Assembly: GCF_963675165.1 (NCBI RefSeq)
Contig: NW_026986603.1
Location: 1 to 20,381 of the forward strand
Source of the DNA: Halichondria panicea
Lineage: Eukaryota; Porifera; Demospongiae; Suberitida; Halichondriidae
Length of the DNA: 20,381 bases
Direction of reading: 5' to 3'
This document shows, in pieces, positions 1 through 6,266 of this stretch. How positions within the stretch are numbered: position 1 is the stretch's first letter; each line of letters begins with the position of its first letter. A program made the position numbers and the translations under genes. The notes beneath the pieces are model-generated. The model searched no databases and was not told the DNA's origin. It saw only the letters and a list, made by a program, of their open reading frames with translations.

Positions 1-303
1 AGTTGTTGCAACCACAACACCTAAATTAGCGTCTATGGTATCGAGACTGGCTGCTTGCGCACCAGCATTAGCAGTTAATGTATCAATGCTAGTTGCCTGA
101 GTTGCGGCATTGCTGGTTAGCGTTGTTATGTTTGTTGTTGCGGTACCTAAATTAGCATCTAGTGTTGTAATGTTTGTAGTAGCAACACCCAAGTTGGCAT
201 CTAATGTGTCGATACTAGTTGCCTGTGTAGCGGCATTAGAAGTTAATGTTGCAATATTTGTAGTAGCAACACCAACGTTGGCATCAAGTGTGTTGAATGC
301 TGT
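1..303 (-). repeat. Tandem 42-bp coding repeats in the tail fibre
   Basis: Near-identical 42-base units (14 codons) follow each other to the window edge. They alternate between TSNAATQA-type and DANLGxAT-type endings and show a higher-order period of three units (126 bases). They encode the fibre stalk. Such tandem repeats let stalk length change by recombination or slippage. The total copy number is unknown because the array continues beyond position 1. Confidence 0.75.
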
Positions 304-663
304 TTGTGTAGCAAATCCTGCATTGGCCGCGAACAGCGCAATTGATGCGTTGGCCGCTGTGATATTTGCTCTGAGTGCATCAATTTCTACGTTGGATGCG
401 GTTGTGTTTGCTTGTAAACTAGCAATCTCAAGATTAGCGGCTGCAACATTAGCATTAGTTGAACTGATATTTACATTACTATCAATTTGTGCTAGATTAG
501 CCAGCAAGTGTCCACCTGCTGTGACTCCGTCTTGTACTCGTACTGTGTTTAGATCTGTGTCAACAACAAGCTCGCCTACTAGGCCTGTATAAGTTGAGCT
601 CACTGAGGTATTGCCTCGCTTGGCCAATAAGTGTGTAGTTAATGTTACGTTGCTGGTTGTCAT
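1..663 (-). CDS. Tail fibre / host-recognition protein, N-terminal part (runs off left edge)
   Basis: 221 codons are open to the window edge, so the C-terminus is missing. Residues 12-52 (HLLAKRGNTSVSSTYTGLVG, then GELVVDTDLNTVRVQDGVTA) carry the short attachment signature seen at the head of many T4-like marine phage fibre and structural proteins. From about residue 121 the protein becomes 14-residue repeats of the form TNIxTLxxNxxxxx, with hydrophobic positions at regular spacing, as expected for a trimeric coiled-coil or beta-stalk. This suggests a trimeric virion fibre whose distal receptor-binding part lies outside the window. The ATG overlaps the stop of the BppU-like gene upstream (TAATG), so the two are translationally coupled and very likely late genes. 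The plus strand shows a long open frame here, but it is the low-complexity shadow of this gene. The exact fibre type is an inference. Confidence 0.8.
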   Translation of the reverse strand, partial: MTTSNVTLTTHLLAKRGNTSVSSTYTGLVGELVVDTDLNTVRVQDGVTAGGHLLANLAQIDSNVNISSTNANVAAANLEIASLQANTTASNVEIDALRANITAANASIALFAANAGFATQTAFNTLDANVGVATTNIATLTSNAATQATSIDTLDANLGVATTNITTLDANLGTATTNITTLTSNAATQATSIDTLTANAGAQAASLDTIDANLGVVVATT

Positions 664-1157
664 TATATTTGTCCTGAATCTATTACAGCATTAGCGGCAA
701 AGTTAAGTGGATCACTTTCGTACCATCCCGGCAATACTTCAATCTTTAATTGTGCACCAAAGTTATCATCTACATACAGAGGTCTGTCAATGTTGGTTGT
801 TGTGTTGGTTAGTTTAAGTGTAAGCAGATACATTCTCTGCTTCAGTGCCACTGTGGTTGCTTTGGGAATAGTTACACTGCATAAGCCAGTTTCAGCATTG
901 TCAATAGTCACAGCCAAACTTTCAACAGCACCTTTTTCGAATGGATCTTGGATATCCAATTGCATGGTGTTGCCTGTTAAATTAACGGCTTTTTGTTGTT
1001 GATTCCTAACAACGATCTGTAGTGGATTATCAATTCCTTGATATACTTTTATTGGTTTACTAAACACAACTCGTTTCCTTGGTGGCAAAAAGGTTCCCTG
1101 ATCCAGAATTTGGACCCGAATAATATTATCATATAAATAACTTTGGATTTCATACAT
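663..1157 (-). CDS. BppU-like baseplate/structural protein
   Basis: 164 residues with an Ig-like beta pattern typical of the BppU N-terminal family (baseplate upper protein). After a short N-terminal tail, about residues 36-60 read VKVYQGIDNPLQIVV-like (here KVYQGIDNPLQIVVRN), followed by a strand-rich body with TGLCSVTIP and a closing DRPLYVDDNFGAQLKIEVLP. Family members attach receptor-binding proteins or fibres to the baseplate, which fits its position just upstream of the tail-fibre gene and the 1-base overlap with it. The start codon lies within a 14-bp palindrome, and a T4-type late box ends 6 bases before it. Family assignment is by pattern recognition; the role in this virion is inferred. 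Confidence 0.7.
   Translation of the reverse strand: MYEIQSYLYDNIIRVQILDQGTFLPPRKRVVFSKPIKVYQGIDNPLQIVVRNQQQKAVNLTGNTMQLDIQDPFEKGAVESLAVTIDNAETGLCSVTIPKATTVALKQRMYLLTLKLTNTTTNIDRPLYVDDNFGAQLKIEVLPGWYESDPLNFAANAVIDSGQI
1132..1139 (+). promoter_or_regulatory. T4-type late promoter TATAAATA, rightward
   Basis: A perfect TATAAATA box. In T4 such a box occupies about -13 to -6, read by gp55 with gp33 and the sliding clamp, which puts the start of transcription near 1145. That leaves a leader of about 34 bases before the plus-strand gene starting at 1179. It lies within the first codons of the oppositely oriented BppU-like gene. Confidence 0.65.
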
Positions 1158-1165
1158 TAATGTAT
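1152..1165. promoter_or_regulatory. 14-bp perfect palindrome over the BppU-like start
   Basis: ATACATTAATGTAT is a perfect inverted repeat. It covers the leftward start codon, the predicted leftward transcription start, and the end of the leftward late box. It could be an operator-like site between divergent late units, or chance in AT-rich DNA. Confidence 0.35.
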
Positions 1166-1170
1166 TTATT
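1163..1170 (-). promoter_or_regulatory. Late promoter AATAAATA, leftward
   Basis: On the minus strand the box reads AATAAATA, matching the NATAAATA late consensus reported for T4-like marine phages and one base off T4's TATAAATA. If it is used like a T4 late box, +1 falls at about 1157, the A of the BppU-like start codon, giving an almost leaderless transcript for the baseplate and fibre genes. The spacing argument is inference. Confidence 0.5.
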
Positions 1171-1178
1171 GAACTTAT

Positions 1179-1556
1179 ATGGTTGACATAGACTACGAGA
1201 AACTACTCACCGAGTACCCTTTCCTTACCTACTTAATATACGGAGGTAACGAGTATATTGGTGTGATTCAGAATGTAGACGATATATTAACCACAATGTA
1301 CGATTATGGTGCGCTGAACAATTTAGAAGAAAAACAACACTTCCTTGCATTAGCTGATACCTGGTGGTGGGAAAGCAACAGACTAATACCAATTAATGTA
1401 TTCTTAAAAACAGAGTGGGCTCCGTTCAAGATGATAGTAAAAACCATGAACAGTAAGGATGTGGACATCAAATTTGGTCCACACATTAGCCTTAAATCAA
1501 TAGCGTCCAAACGTACAAAGCGTAGAAGTATTACTCTTGTGCGGAAATTAAGTTAA
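1179..1556 (+). CDS. Conserved T4-like marine phage protein of unknown function
   Basis: 125 residues and the only plus-strand gene in the window. It has the look of a real soluble protein: an acidic N-terminal half (VDIDYEKLLTEYPFLTYLIY), a central DTWWWESNRLIPINVFLK block, and a basic C-terminal tail (KSIASKRTKRRSITLVRK). I recognise this layout (WW-ESNR-IPIN, NSKDV, basic tail ending LVRK) from conserved hypothetical proteins of T4-like cyanophages, but know no function. A perfect late promoter lies upstream at 1132-1139, so late expression is likely. Its 3' end overlaps the 3' end of the minus-strand DnaE-like gene by 26 bases. The basic tail may bind nucleic acid (inference). Confidence 0.75.
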   Translation: MVDIDYEKLLTEYPFLTYLIYGGNEYIGVIQNVDDILTTMYDYGALNNLEEKQHFLALADTWWWESNRLIPINVFLKTEWAPFKMIVKTMNSKDVDIKFGPHISLKSIASKRTKRRSITLVRKLS

Positions 1557-2109
1557 CATTTACTACTACCAAATGCGAATAACTGATCGCATGTGCTTTC
1601 TTGAAATAGTAACTATCATCTGTAGGTTTCTCCCACACAGTCTTTTCAACTTCAGCCCACGGCTTGCCTATTAGGTGACGTTTTGCAGGACGTATAACTG
1701 CCAAAAACATTGCTAACTTTTCTATTGTGTTTACTGCTTCTGGCATTTTTATCAACGTGTCGTAATGATTGCCTATGTGTATCAGTTTACTGCAGAAGTC
1801 TTTGTCATATAAACATTCCCAGGCTGGTTCTTGTGCTAGTAATTGATCCAGGTGTTGTTCGTTGCGTACTTCAGTGTATAGACCAAGATTCAGCATGTCT
1901 ATCTTCATGTACCCACGATCCTCTGCTACCTTGTGATCTATACTGGCGTATCCTGTAAACGGGTCCTCGGGTGTATCTGTCACGTAAACACCTGTGTTGT
2001 GTTTTACATATTCGCCGTTGCGCAATATCACTGCCGGAGTGTGCGGGAACAGTTCAAGCACTGTGTCTCTATCTCCTACATCAATATCAATATCACTGGT
2101 AAACTTCAT
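1531..2109 (-). CDS. Miniature DnaE-like (DNA polymerase III alpha core) protein
   Basis: 192 residues starting at the ATG of an ATGA overlap with the upstream gene; an 11-residue longer start is possible but less likely. Several DnaE landmarks appear in the right order. SDIDIDV at 5-11 matches the PDxDxDF palm motif (D8, D10). HNTGVYV at 37-43 matches the GVHAGGV-type motif. KIDMLNLGL at 69-77 matches KFDFLGL, with D71 as the third metal-binding Asp. LAVIRPA at 136-142 matches the ALFRPG fingers motif. FKKAHAISY at 169-177 matches FNKSHSAAY. Normal DnaE is about 1,100 residues, so the PHP, thumb, most of the fingers and the C-terminal domains are gone. Whether it can polymerise is unknown; it might be a reduced polymerase, a nucleotidyltransferase or a decoy. 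The motif order makes homology likely; activity is inference. Confidence 0.65.
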   Translation of the reverse strand: MKFTSDIDIDVGDRDTVLELFPHTPAVILRNGEYVKHNTGVYVTDTPEDPFTGYASIDHKVAEDRGYMKIDMLNLGLYTEVRNEQHLDQLLAQEPAWECLYDKDFCSKLIHIGNHYDTLIKMPEAVNTIEKLAMFLAVIRPAKRHLIGKPWAEVEKTVWEKPTDDSYYFKKAHAISYSHLVVVNVNLISAQE

Positions 2110-2786
2110 AATCCTGCTTCCTGTAACAGGTGCTTGCACCACTCTACATCACCCATGTAGTCAGTAAATTTTCTATTCCAGTAGTCAGGGTCGATCCAGG
2201 GGAGTATAATAGCAATTTGATCATCTGCAAGACTAGATAACCAATCCACGCCGGAAACACAATTAAACACAATCCAAGGACTAATGCGCCCGGTACTGAT
2301 ATGATGACAAATCCTATTAGCATTACCATACCGAAAATAGTCTTGGAATCCCGCAAGTCCCGAACCGTTGCTTGCATAATCTTCCATGGTTTTAAGAGCA
2401 CGTTCAAGAGCATCTTGTACTGCCTCCTTTTTTAAATATTCACGCATCCACTCATCATAAAAAACATCTTTTGTCCAGTAGTCCAGTTTCTTGTTGTTTT
2501 TCAATAACCAGGTTGTGTAGTTTTGTATGTTGAGGCATTTGATGTTGACACAGTGCCTGCCAAATTTTACAAATGCCTTGTAGTATGGACTGGTTACAAA
2601 GTCTGCAAAACTTTTGTTTTTGGCACTGCCCTGTGTTGTTTCAAAGAACTGTAAGTAAGCTCTAAGTCCAAACTGCACACCTGTTTCTTTTTCTTCCTGC
2701 CAACGTCGCTTGGGCTCGCAAAGATGAGCCGCAAGTGTTGATTCCTTGCGATAACTTTTGTCGCAATACTTACAGGTGTAACTCAT
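2106..2786 (-). CDS. C2H2 zinc-finger conserved phage protein
   Basis: 226 residues. The N-terminus, YTCKYCDKSYRKESTLAAHLC at residues 3-23, has CxxC and a distal HxxxC, i.e. a C2H2/C2HC-like finger. The rest is helical and rich in W and Y: SFADFVTSPYYKAFVKFGRH, KLDYWTKDVFYDEWM, then GRISPWIVFNCVSG and a C-terminal DPDYWNRKF. The same overall arrangement (finger, YYKAFVKFG, ISPW) occurs in conserved hypotheticals of T4-like marine phages. It likely binds nucleic acid through the finger, but no biochemical role is known to me. Its stop overlaps the DnaE-like start (ATGA) and its start overlaps the 3' end of the SGNH-like gene by 17 bases, so the three are probably co-translated. A strong sigma70-like promoter lies about 240 bases upstream. 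Confidence 0.7.
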   Translation of the reverse strand: MSYTCKYCDKSYRKESTLAAHLCEPKRRWQEEKETGVQFGLRAYLQFFETTQGSAKNKSFADFVTSPYYKAFVKFGRHCVNIKCLNIQNYTTWLLKNNKKLDYWTKDVFYDEWMREYLKKEAVQDALERALKTMEDYASNGSGLAGFQDYFRYGNANRICHHISTGRISPWIVFNCVSGVDWLSSLADDQIAIILPWIDPDYWNRKFTDYMGDVEWCKHLLQEAGL

Positions 2787-3504
2787 GTTTTCTTATATAT
2801 GTTTCCAAATAATTGTTCAACCACCCATGTGCGCCTGGCAAGCGATGTCGTAGTTCTGGTTCAACATGTTCTTCGTCGGATATGTATGGTACACCTGCTC
2901 GATGTTGTTCTCTAACTGCACACCACTTAAAATCACCTATGATATTTTTATGTCCTTCTAGTAGACGTACCCTGTTGACCTCTTCAGGTAACACACCTCC
3001 CCACCAATGGTCTGCTTGTTGAAATATTATACAACTATGTCCTCGGTGTGTCAAACTATCAATTAATGACAACATTTGATACATTAAATTTTCTGTTCTA
3101 TCAACTAGCGAATGTTTTTCGTATCGTTCTCGAAACAATACCCACTGCTTGGTTTCCCATTCGTTCCAGTCTGCTACCCATCTATTCTTGCCAAACTGTT
3201 GATTTTGTGGATTTGACCATGCACCTTCCCAAACTTCTTTCTCTGTATGTTCTGCTGGGTCATGATGACAAATAGGAAGTTCTTCTCTGCTAACAAATGT
3301 CATACCCAACACATACAAAGTTTTTTTGTTCGTTTCGTAGCTGTGTTTCAGTGTTGTTCTTATAATTCTACTGTTGGCGCTACCCGTGATGCTTAAACTA
3401 TTACTGCTCGGTATCTGTAGAGCTTGTGCCAAGTCAGCATGGCCGTTGCCTTCGAAGTAAGTCTGCATGTAACTGCAACCATTGATAACCAATTCAGTAA
3501 TCAT
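2770..3504 (-). CDS. SGNH/GDSL-hydrolase-like protein
   Basis: 244 residues. It opens with a strand followed by VINGCSYMQ (S11 as candidate nucleophile, block I). GSANSRIIRTT at 41-51 supplies the Gly and Asn positions of blocks II/III. Near the C-terminus RLPGAHGWLNNYLETYI provides a candidate catalytic His (about H226) before a final helix. This order suits the SGNH fold, whose members deacetylate or hydrolyse sugars and lipids. The substrate is unknown; acyl groups on surface glycans are plausible given the LmbE deacetylase and second SGNH-like gene nearby. The long middle section (DPAEHTEKEVWEGAW to KNRWVADW) has no recognised match. The start overlaps the stop of the upstream gene by 4 bases. 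Confidence 0.6.
   Translation of the reverse strand: MITELVINGCSYMQTYFEGNGHADLAQALQIPSSNSLSITGSANSRIIRTTLKHSYETNKKTLYVLGMTFVSREELPICHHDPAEHTEKEVWEGAWSNPQNQQFGKNRWVADWNEWETKQWVLFRERYEKHSLVDRTENLMYQMLSLIDSLTHRGHSCIIFQQADHWWGGVLPEEVNRVRLLEGHKNIIGDFKWCAVREQHRAGVPYISDEEHVEPELRHRLPGAHGWLNNYLETYIRKHELHL
3026..3054 (-). promoter_or_regulatory. Perfect sigma70 consensus TTGACA-17-TATAAT inside the SGNH-like gene
   Basis: On the minus strand -35 TTGACA (3054-3049) is separated by 17 bases from -10 TATAAT (3031-3026), an exact match to the bacterial consensus. It lies in coding sequence and would start a transcript about 240 bases upstream of the C2H2-finger gene and the DnaE-like gene. It lacks the CCAAAA spacer box of the phage's three early promoters. 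Function is unproven, but a perfect match is rare by chance. Confidence 0.45.
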
Positions 3505-3962
3505 TTGAGTGCGTCTCGGATCTTTTTATCTTCCCAACCGTTTGACTTAGCTAGTTCTTTAAGTTCTTTCTTGTCGCTAATTTCTGCCAGTGTTTCTAAG
3601 TCTTCATCTGTGTAGTCTGGATAGAAGTTGCGCAAGAACTTAACCACTTTGTTATTGCTTTCACGTTTCTTTTGTTTGATCCATTCATGCCTATGTGTGC
3701 CCATGCCTGGACTCACAGTTGTTGCCAACAACCATTGCAGTTCTGGATACTTGCTTAGGTCGAACCAATTCTTGTTTAGTCTTTTATTACAACTCATCAA
3801 GTAATAACTCTGTAATTCGGCACTGCCACCTACTGCACTACCCCAGCGGATCATGAGGAAGTTGCTGAACTTTTTGCGTTCTTCGTCTGTAAGTTCACTA
3901 TAGAATGATCTATTCTTGAGATCAAACTGTTTCATTTCATAAAATATGTCTAGTTTGTTCAT
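3501..3962 (-). CDS. Probable clamp-loader small subunit, gp62-like
   Basis: 153 residues. The pattern resembles gp62 of T4-like phages: an FLMIRWGSA block, a helix YYLMSCNKRLN followed by FDLSKYPELQWLLATTV, a Gly/Arg-containing turn (SPGMGTHRHEWIKQKKR) where gp62 proteins have PRGKRYGKW or RRKRFSKW, then two C-terminal helices ending KELAKSNGWEDKKI. gp62 works with four gp44 AAA subunits to load the gp45 sliding clamp, which also activates late transcription. gp44 and gp45 are not in this window, although in T4 the genes are adjacent. Assignment is by pattern and length only. Stop and start overlap both neighbours by 4 bases (ATGA). Confidence 0.5.
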   Translation of the reverse strand: MNKLDIFYEMKQFDLKNRSFYSELTDEERKKFSNFLMIRWGSAVGGSAELQSYYLMSCNKRLNKNWFDLSKYPELQWLLATTVSPGMGTHRHEWIKQKKRESNNKVVKFLRNFYPDYTDEDLETLAEISDKKELKELAKSNGWEDKKIRDALK

Positions 3963-4255
3963 ACTGGGTGATGCATTACGGGTCCGTTGTCATCTTTCTT
4001 ACTAAGTTCATACAGTACTTTAGCACGTTCTAGTGCTTCTTGCAAGGCGGGATTGTCCTTTGCGGCTTCAACTATTTTGTGCCAGTAGTGCGACTCTTGT
4101 ATCCAATTGTCCACTGGGTATGTTCCTATTAATACCCTTTTGCTGTTTGCTTGTCCAAGTGGTCTACCCCATATGTTACCATATGTGTCATTTTCGTAAA
4201 TGTATTTGGTTCCTGTTTCTGTGGCTTCCCATTCAATTTGATCTTTTGGATCCAT
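3959..4255 (-). CDS. Small protein of unknown function
   Basis: 98 residues, not recognised. The N-terminal half is strand-like and aromatic (TGTKYIYENDTYGNIWGRPL), followed by GTYPVDNWIQESHYWHKI and an amphipathic helix of about 25 residues (DNPALQEALERAKVLYELSK). There are no membrane segments and no metal motif. The start lies 23 bases inside the end of the LmbE-like gene and the stop overlaps the gp62-like start (ATGA), so it is translated as part of the operon. Compact size, good codon structure and overlaps at both ends support a real gene. Confidence 0.65.
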   Translation of the reverse strand: MDPKDQIEWEATETGTKYIYENDTYGNIWGRPLGQANSKRVLIGTYPVDNWIQESHYWHKIVEAAKDNPALQEALERAKVLYELSKKDDNGPVMHHPV

Positions 4256-4805
4256 CTGTGTATTTCCTTGCAGGTTCTGTAACTATGTATCTACCAGTTA
4301 GCCTATCCCGGAAGCCCTTGATAACTTCGCGATGCAGTGGTAAATCTTCTAGCCCATAGTCAGGCGAAGCACATTCGTAGTTGGTATTGAACGTACTAGC
4401 AAAATAAACTTGCGGTATATCTATATCTTTAACACAATCATGCACAAACTTGTGATGTAGGTGTCCGTAGTCACCATCCTCGTTATGTGTGAGTATCAAC
4501 TTGTATCCTTGTGTCAGGTATTGTATTTTTTCTCTTGCTTCTTGGCCGTCAAATCCCAACTCGCCACGCTCCACATAACTGTAGTCATCGCGGTTGCCAA
4601 GGAAATAAGTATCAATATTGCGCTTGCGCCAAAACGATCTTACTTCGCGAGCCCTATCATCCTTGTCAAAATAGGTTAGGTACATTATGTCCCATTCGAA
4701 TCCAGTATGATTATGCAGGAACGGATACCCAAATATAATACAATCATCTGGGTGTGCTACTAGTAGTAATGCTCTACCAGCACTTGGAATAGTCAACGAT
4801 TTCAC
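4233..4805 (-). CDS. PIG-L/LmbE-family deacetylase
   Basis: 190 residues with the family hallmarks: strand LLLVAHPDDCIIF, where AHPDD at 17-21 binds the catalytic zinc (His18, Asp21) and holds the general base Asp20, and a distal THNEDGDYGHLHHKFVHD at 106-123, whose GHxHH supplies further metal ligands. Members remove acetyl groups from N-acetylglucosamine in GlcNAc-PI, mycothiol, bacillithiol and lipopolysaccharide-type substrates. In a phage it may modify a host or virion sugar, or act with the C-methyl and heptose pathway encoded to the right. The start lies 32 bases inside the preceding gene's end. The family is clear; the substrate is unknown. Confidence 0.85.
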   Translation of the reverse strand: MKSLTIPSAGRALLLVAHPDDCIIFGYPFLHNHTGFEWDIMYLTYFDKDDRAREVRSFWRKRNIDTYFLGNRDDYSYVERGELGFDGQEAREKIQYLTQGYKLILTHNEDGDYGHLHHKFVHDCVKDIDIPQVYFASTFNTNYECASPDYGLEDLPLHREVIKGFRDRLTGRYIVTEPARKYTDGSKRSN

Positions 4806-5277
4806 TCTGTCTTGAAATATCTTTTACAAAATATGCACACCTTGGTTTTTGTACATTTGTTTCCAGCGGTATAGCCAACATTTGACCCGGACGTAATTTA
4901 GGAAAATACCATTTAACATCTTGATATATGTCCATAACCTCTATAGACTCAAATTCTGGTCTATAATCTGTTAGTGGATTGAACAAGAATGTACTGAATC
5001 CTCTATCGTTAATACTAGTCAACGGAACAACTTCAAGGTCTCCTACATCTGGTTCTCCGATTAGCACTTGCCAATCCACAGGCATTTTTATTACACTTTC
5101 GCCAATGCGTAATACCAGTGCTGGACTGTTGAATGATTCCAGGAAGATCAGTGGTATGTAGAAATAATCAGGGTTACGGGGATCACTATTATCCAACACA
5201 GCAAAACGCATGTCATCAATTTCTTCTGGTATTTCATTAATCTCGTATGCTACGTTATCTAGTGTTAATATTCTCAT
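4774..5277 (-). CDS. Conserved T4-like marine phage protein, unknown function
   Basis: 167 residues, all-beta in appearance and acidic. Distinctive blocks are EEIDDMRFAVLDNSDPRNPDY, IPLIFLESFNSPALVLRIG, LTSINDRGFSTFLFNP and VKWYFPKLRPGQMLAIPLE. These resemble conserved hypotheticals from T4-like marine phages, where no function is established that I know of. No catalytic motif is evident. It overlaps PRMT-like gene's stop by one base (TAATG) and its own 3' end runs into the LmbE-like gene, so it belongs to the same leftward operon. Confidence 0.65.
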   Translation of the reverse strand: MRILTLDNVAYEINEIPEEIDDMRFAVLDNSDPRNPDYFYIPLIFLESFNSPALVLRIGESVIKMPVDWQVLIGEPDVGDLEVVPLTSINDRGFSTFLFNPLTDYRPEFESIEVMDIYQDVKWYFPKLRPGQMLAIPLETNVQKPRCAYFVKDISRQSEIVDYSKCW

Positions 5278-6266
5278 TAGTAGGTCAATCTCCAGTTCTG
5301 TATGCTATAGTCGTACCATATAGCAAGGTTTTTTGTTTTGTCTCTTGTGCGGTCCAGGATCGTTTTTGCAGGACTTCCCCATATAGTATCTTCGACACGC
5401 ATGTAGATATCGTCAATCATCTGTGCTCGCCATTTTAGCACAATAGCAAAATCATTGTGCATGCAATAGTGAGGCAAGTCACTTACTTTTTCGTTGTGGG
5501 TTATTTCAAACTTAATTTCATTTACATCTATGTCAGGGTCATTTAAATCAACAACAAAAGGTTGGTGTTTATATTCATAATTAAATTTTAAATCTATTTT
5601 GTCCTCTTCAAACCATTTTAACTGTTGAAACAGATTGTTTATCATGTTAAATCTGTACAGTGTACTGTCTGCAGGGTGCTTCTGCTGAAATGTGTCGTTA
5701 ATTGTTTTTTCGTATGCGTCGTCAATCTCAATGTCAGGTTGAAATTCAAAGGCTTCTGACTCAGCATAAACCAACGGTAGTATAGGATGATTTCTGTATA
5801 CCTCAGCAGTAACTTCAATCTTTCCTGGAATAAAAGTTCCACCCCACTGTTTAGCATGCTTGGATAAATCAACAATATTCTCGTTGAAGATAGGATTACC
5901 GATAGTCTCAGAAATAAAATAATCTATATCGTCTGGAATATCTCCTCTGTCACACCTTAAAAAGTTCTTGTTGATTACCTGTATGTTTGTAATACCAAGT
6001 TGGTCTATCATGTCCCTGGCAAATTTTGCACGACCTGGATCCATTTCAATACTGTATACCTTCTTTGCTCCAGCCTTGGCGGCCAGGATACTCAACAGTC
6101 CGGTACCTGTGCCTATGTCACACATGACGCTGCCTGGTGCTACACGTTCTATTGCGGCTTTGTATGCAATGTTACGCCCAGTGTCGTTGATCATTGGCAT
6201 GTAGATGCCGTTGTTTTTAAACCAATCAAAGTCGTCGGGTGATTGTGTTATGGTATTGTCAGTCAT
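5277..6266 (-). CDS. Protein arginine methyltransferase-like SAM methyltransferase
   Basis: 329 residues. The N-terminus MINDTGRNIAYKAAIER (25-41) matches the PRMT motif Ml-D--R---Y--Ai. Motif I is MCDIGTGTGLLSILAAKAGA (48-67), followed by VYSIEMD with the ribose-binding acidic residue E74. The segment SETIGNPIFNE (119-129) has the same length and the same two glutamates, nine apart (E120, E129), as the double-E loop SEWMGYxLxYE that grips arginine in PRMTs. A beta-rich C-terminal half follows, as in the PRMT beta-barrel. It may methylate arginines or other guanidino/amine groups on host or phage proteins. PRMT-like proteins are essentially eukaryotic, so this is notable. Closest alternative: a small-molecule methyltransferase with the same fold. 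Confidence 0.65.
   Translation of the reverse strand: MTDNTITQSPDDFDWFKNNGIYMPMINDTGRNIAYKAAIERVAPGSVMCDIGTGTGLLSILAAKAGAKKVYSIEMDPGRAKFARDMIDQLGITNIQVINKNFLRCDRGDIPDDIDYFISETIGNPIFNENIVDLSKHAKQWGGTFIPGKIEVTAEVYRNHPILPLVYAESEAFEFQPDIEIDDAYEKTINDTFQQKHPADSTLYRFNMINNLFQQLKWFEEDKIDLKFNYEYKHQPFVVDLNDPDIDVNEIKFEITHNEKVSDLPHYCMHNDFAIVLKWRAQMIDDIYMRVEDTIWGSPAKTILDRTRDKTKNLAIWYDYSIQNWRLTY

Noticed and set aside
110-592. Long plus-strand open frame of 160 codons, rich in Val/Ala
   Set aside because: It is the antisense shadow of the repetitive tail-fibre gene; the minus frame has the fibre signature, a coupled start and sensible composition.
2110-2142. Eleven-residue longer start for the mini-DnaE protein
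   Set aside because: The internal ATG has the ATGA overlap used repeatedly in this operon, and the extension lies in the upstream gene without a ribosome site.
2144-2413. Minus-strand frame that would encode an 89-residue protein with two membrane-like segments
   Set aside because: It lies wholly inside the C2H2-finger gene in another frame, with no ribosome site; hydrophobicity arises from reading that gene out of frame. Kept in mind only because the hydrophobic segments look regular.
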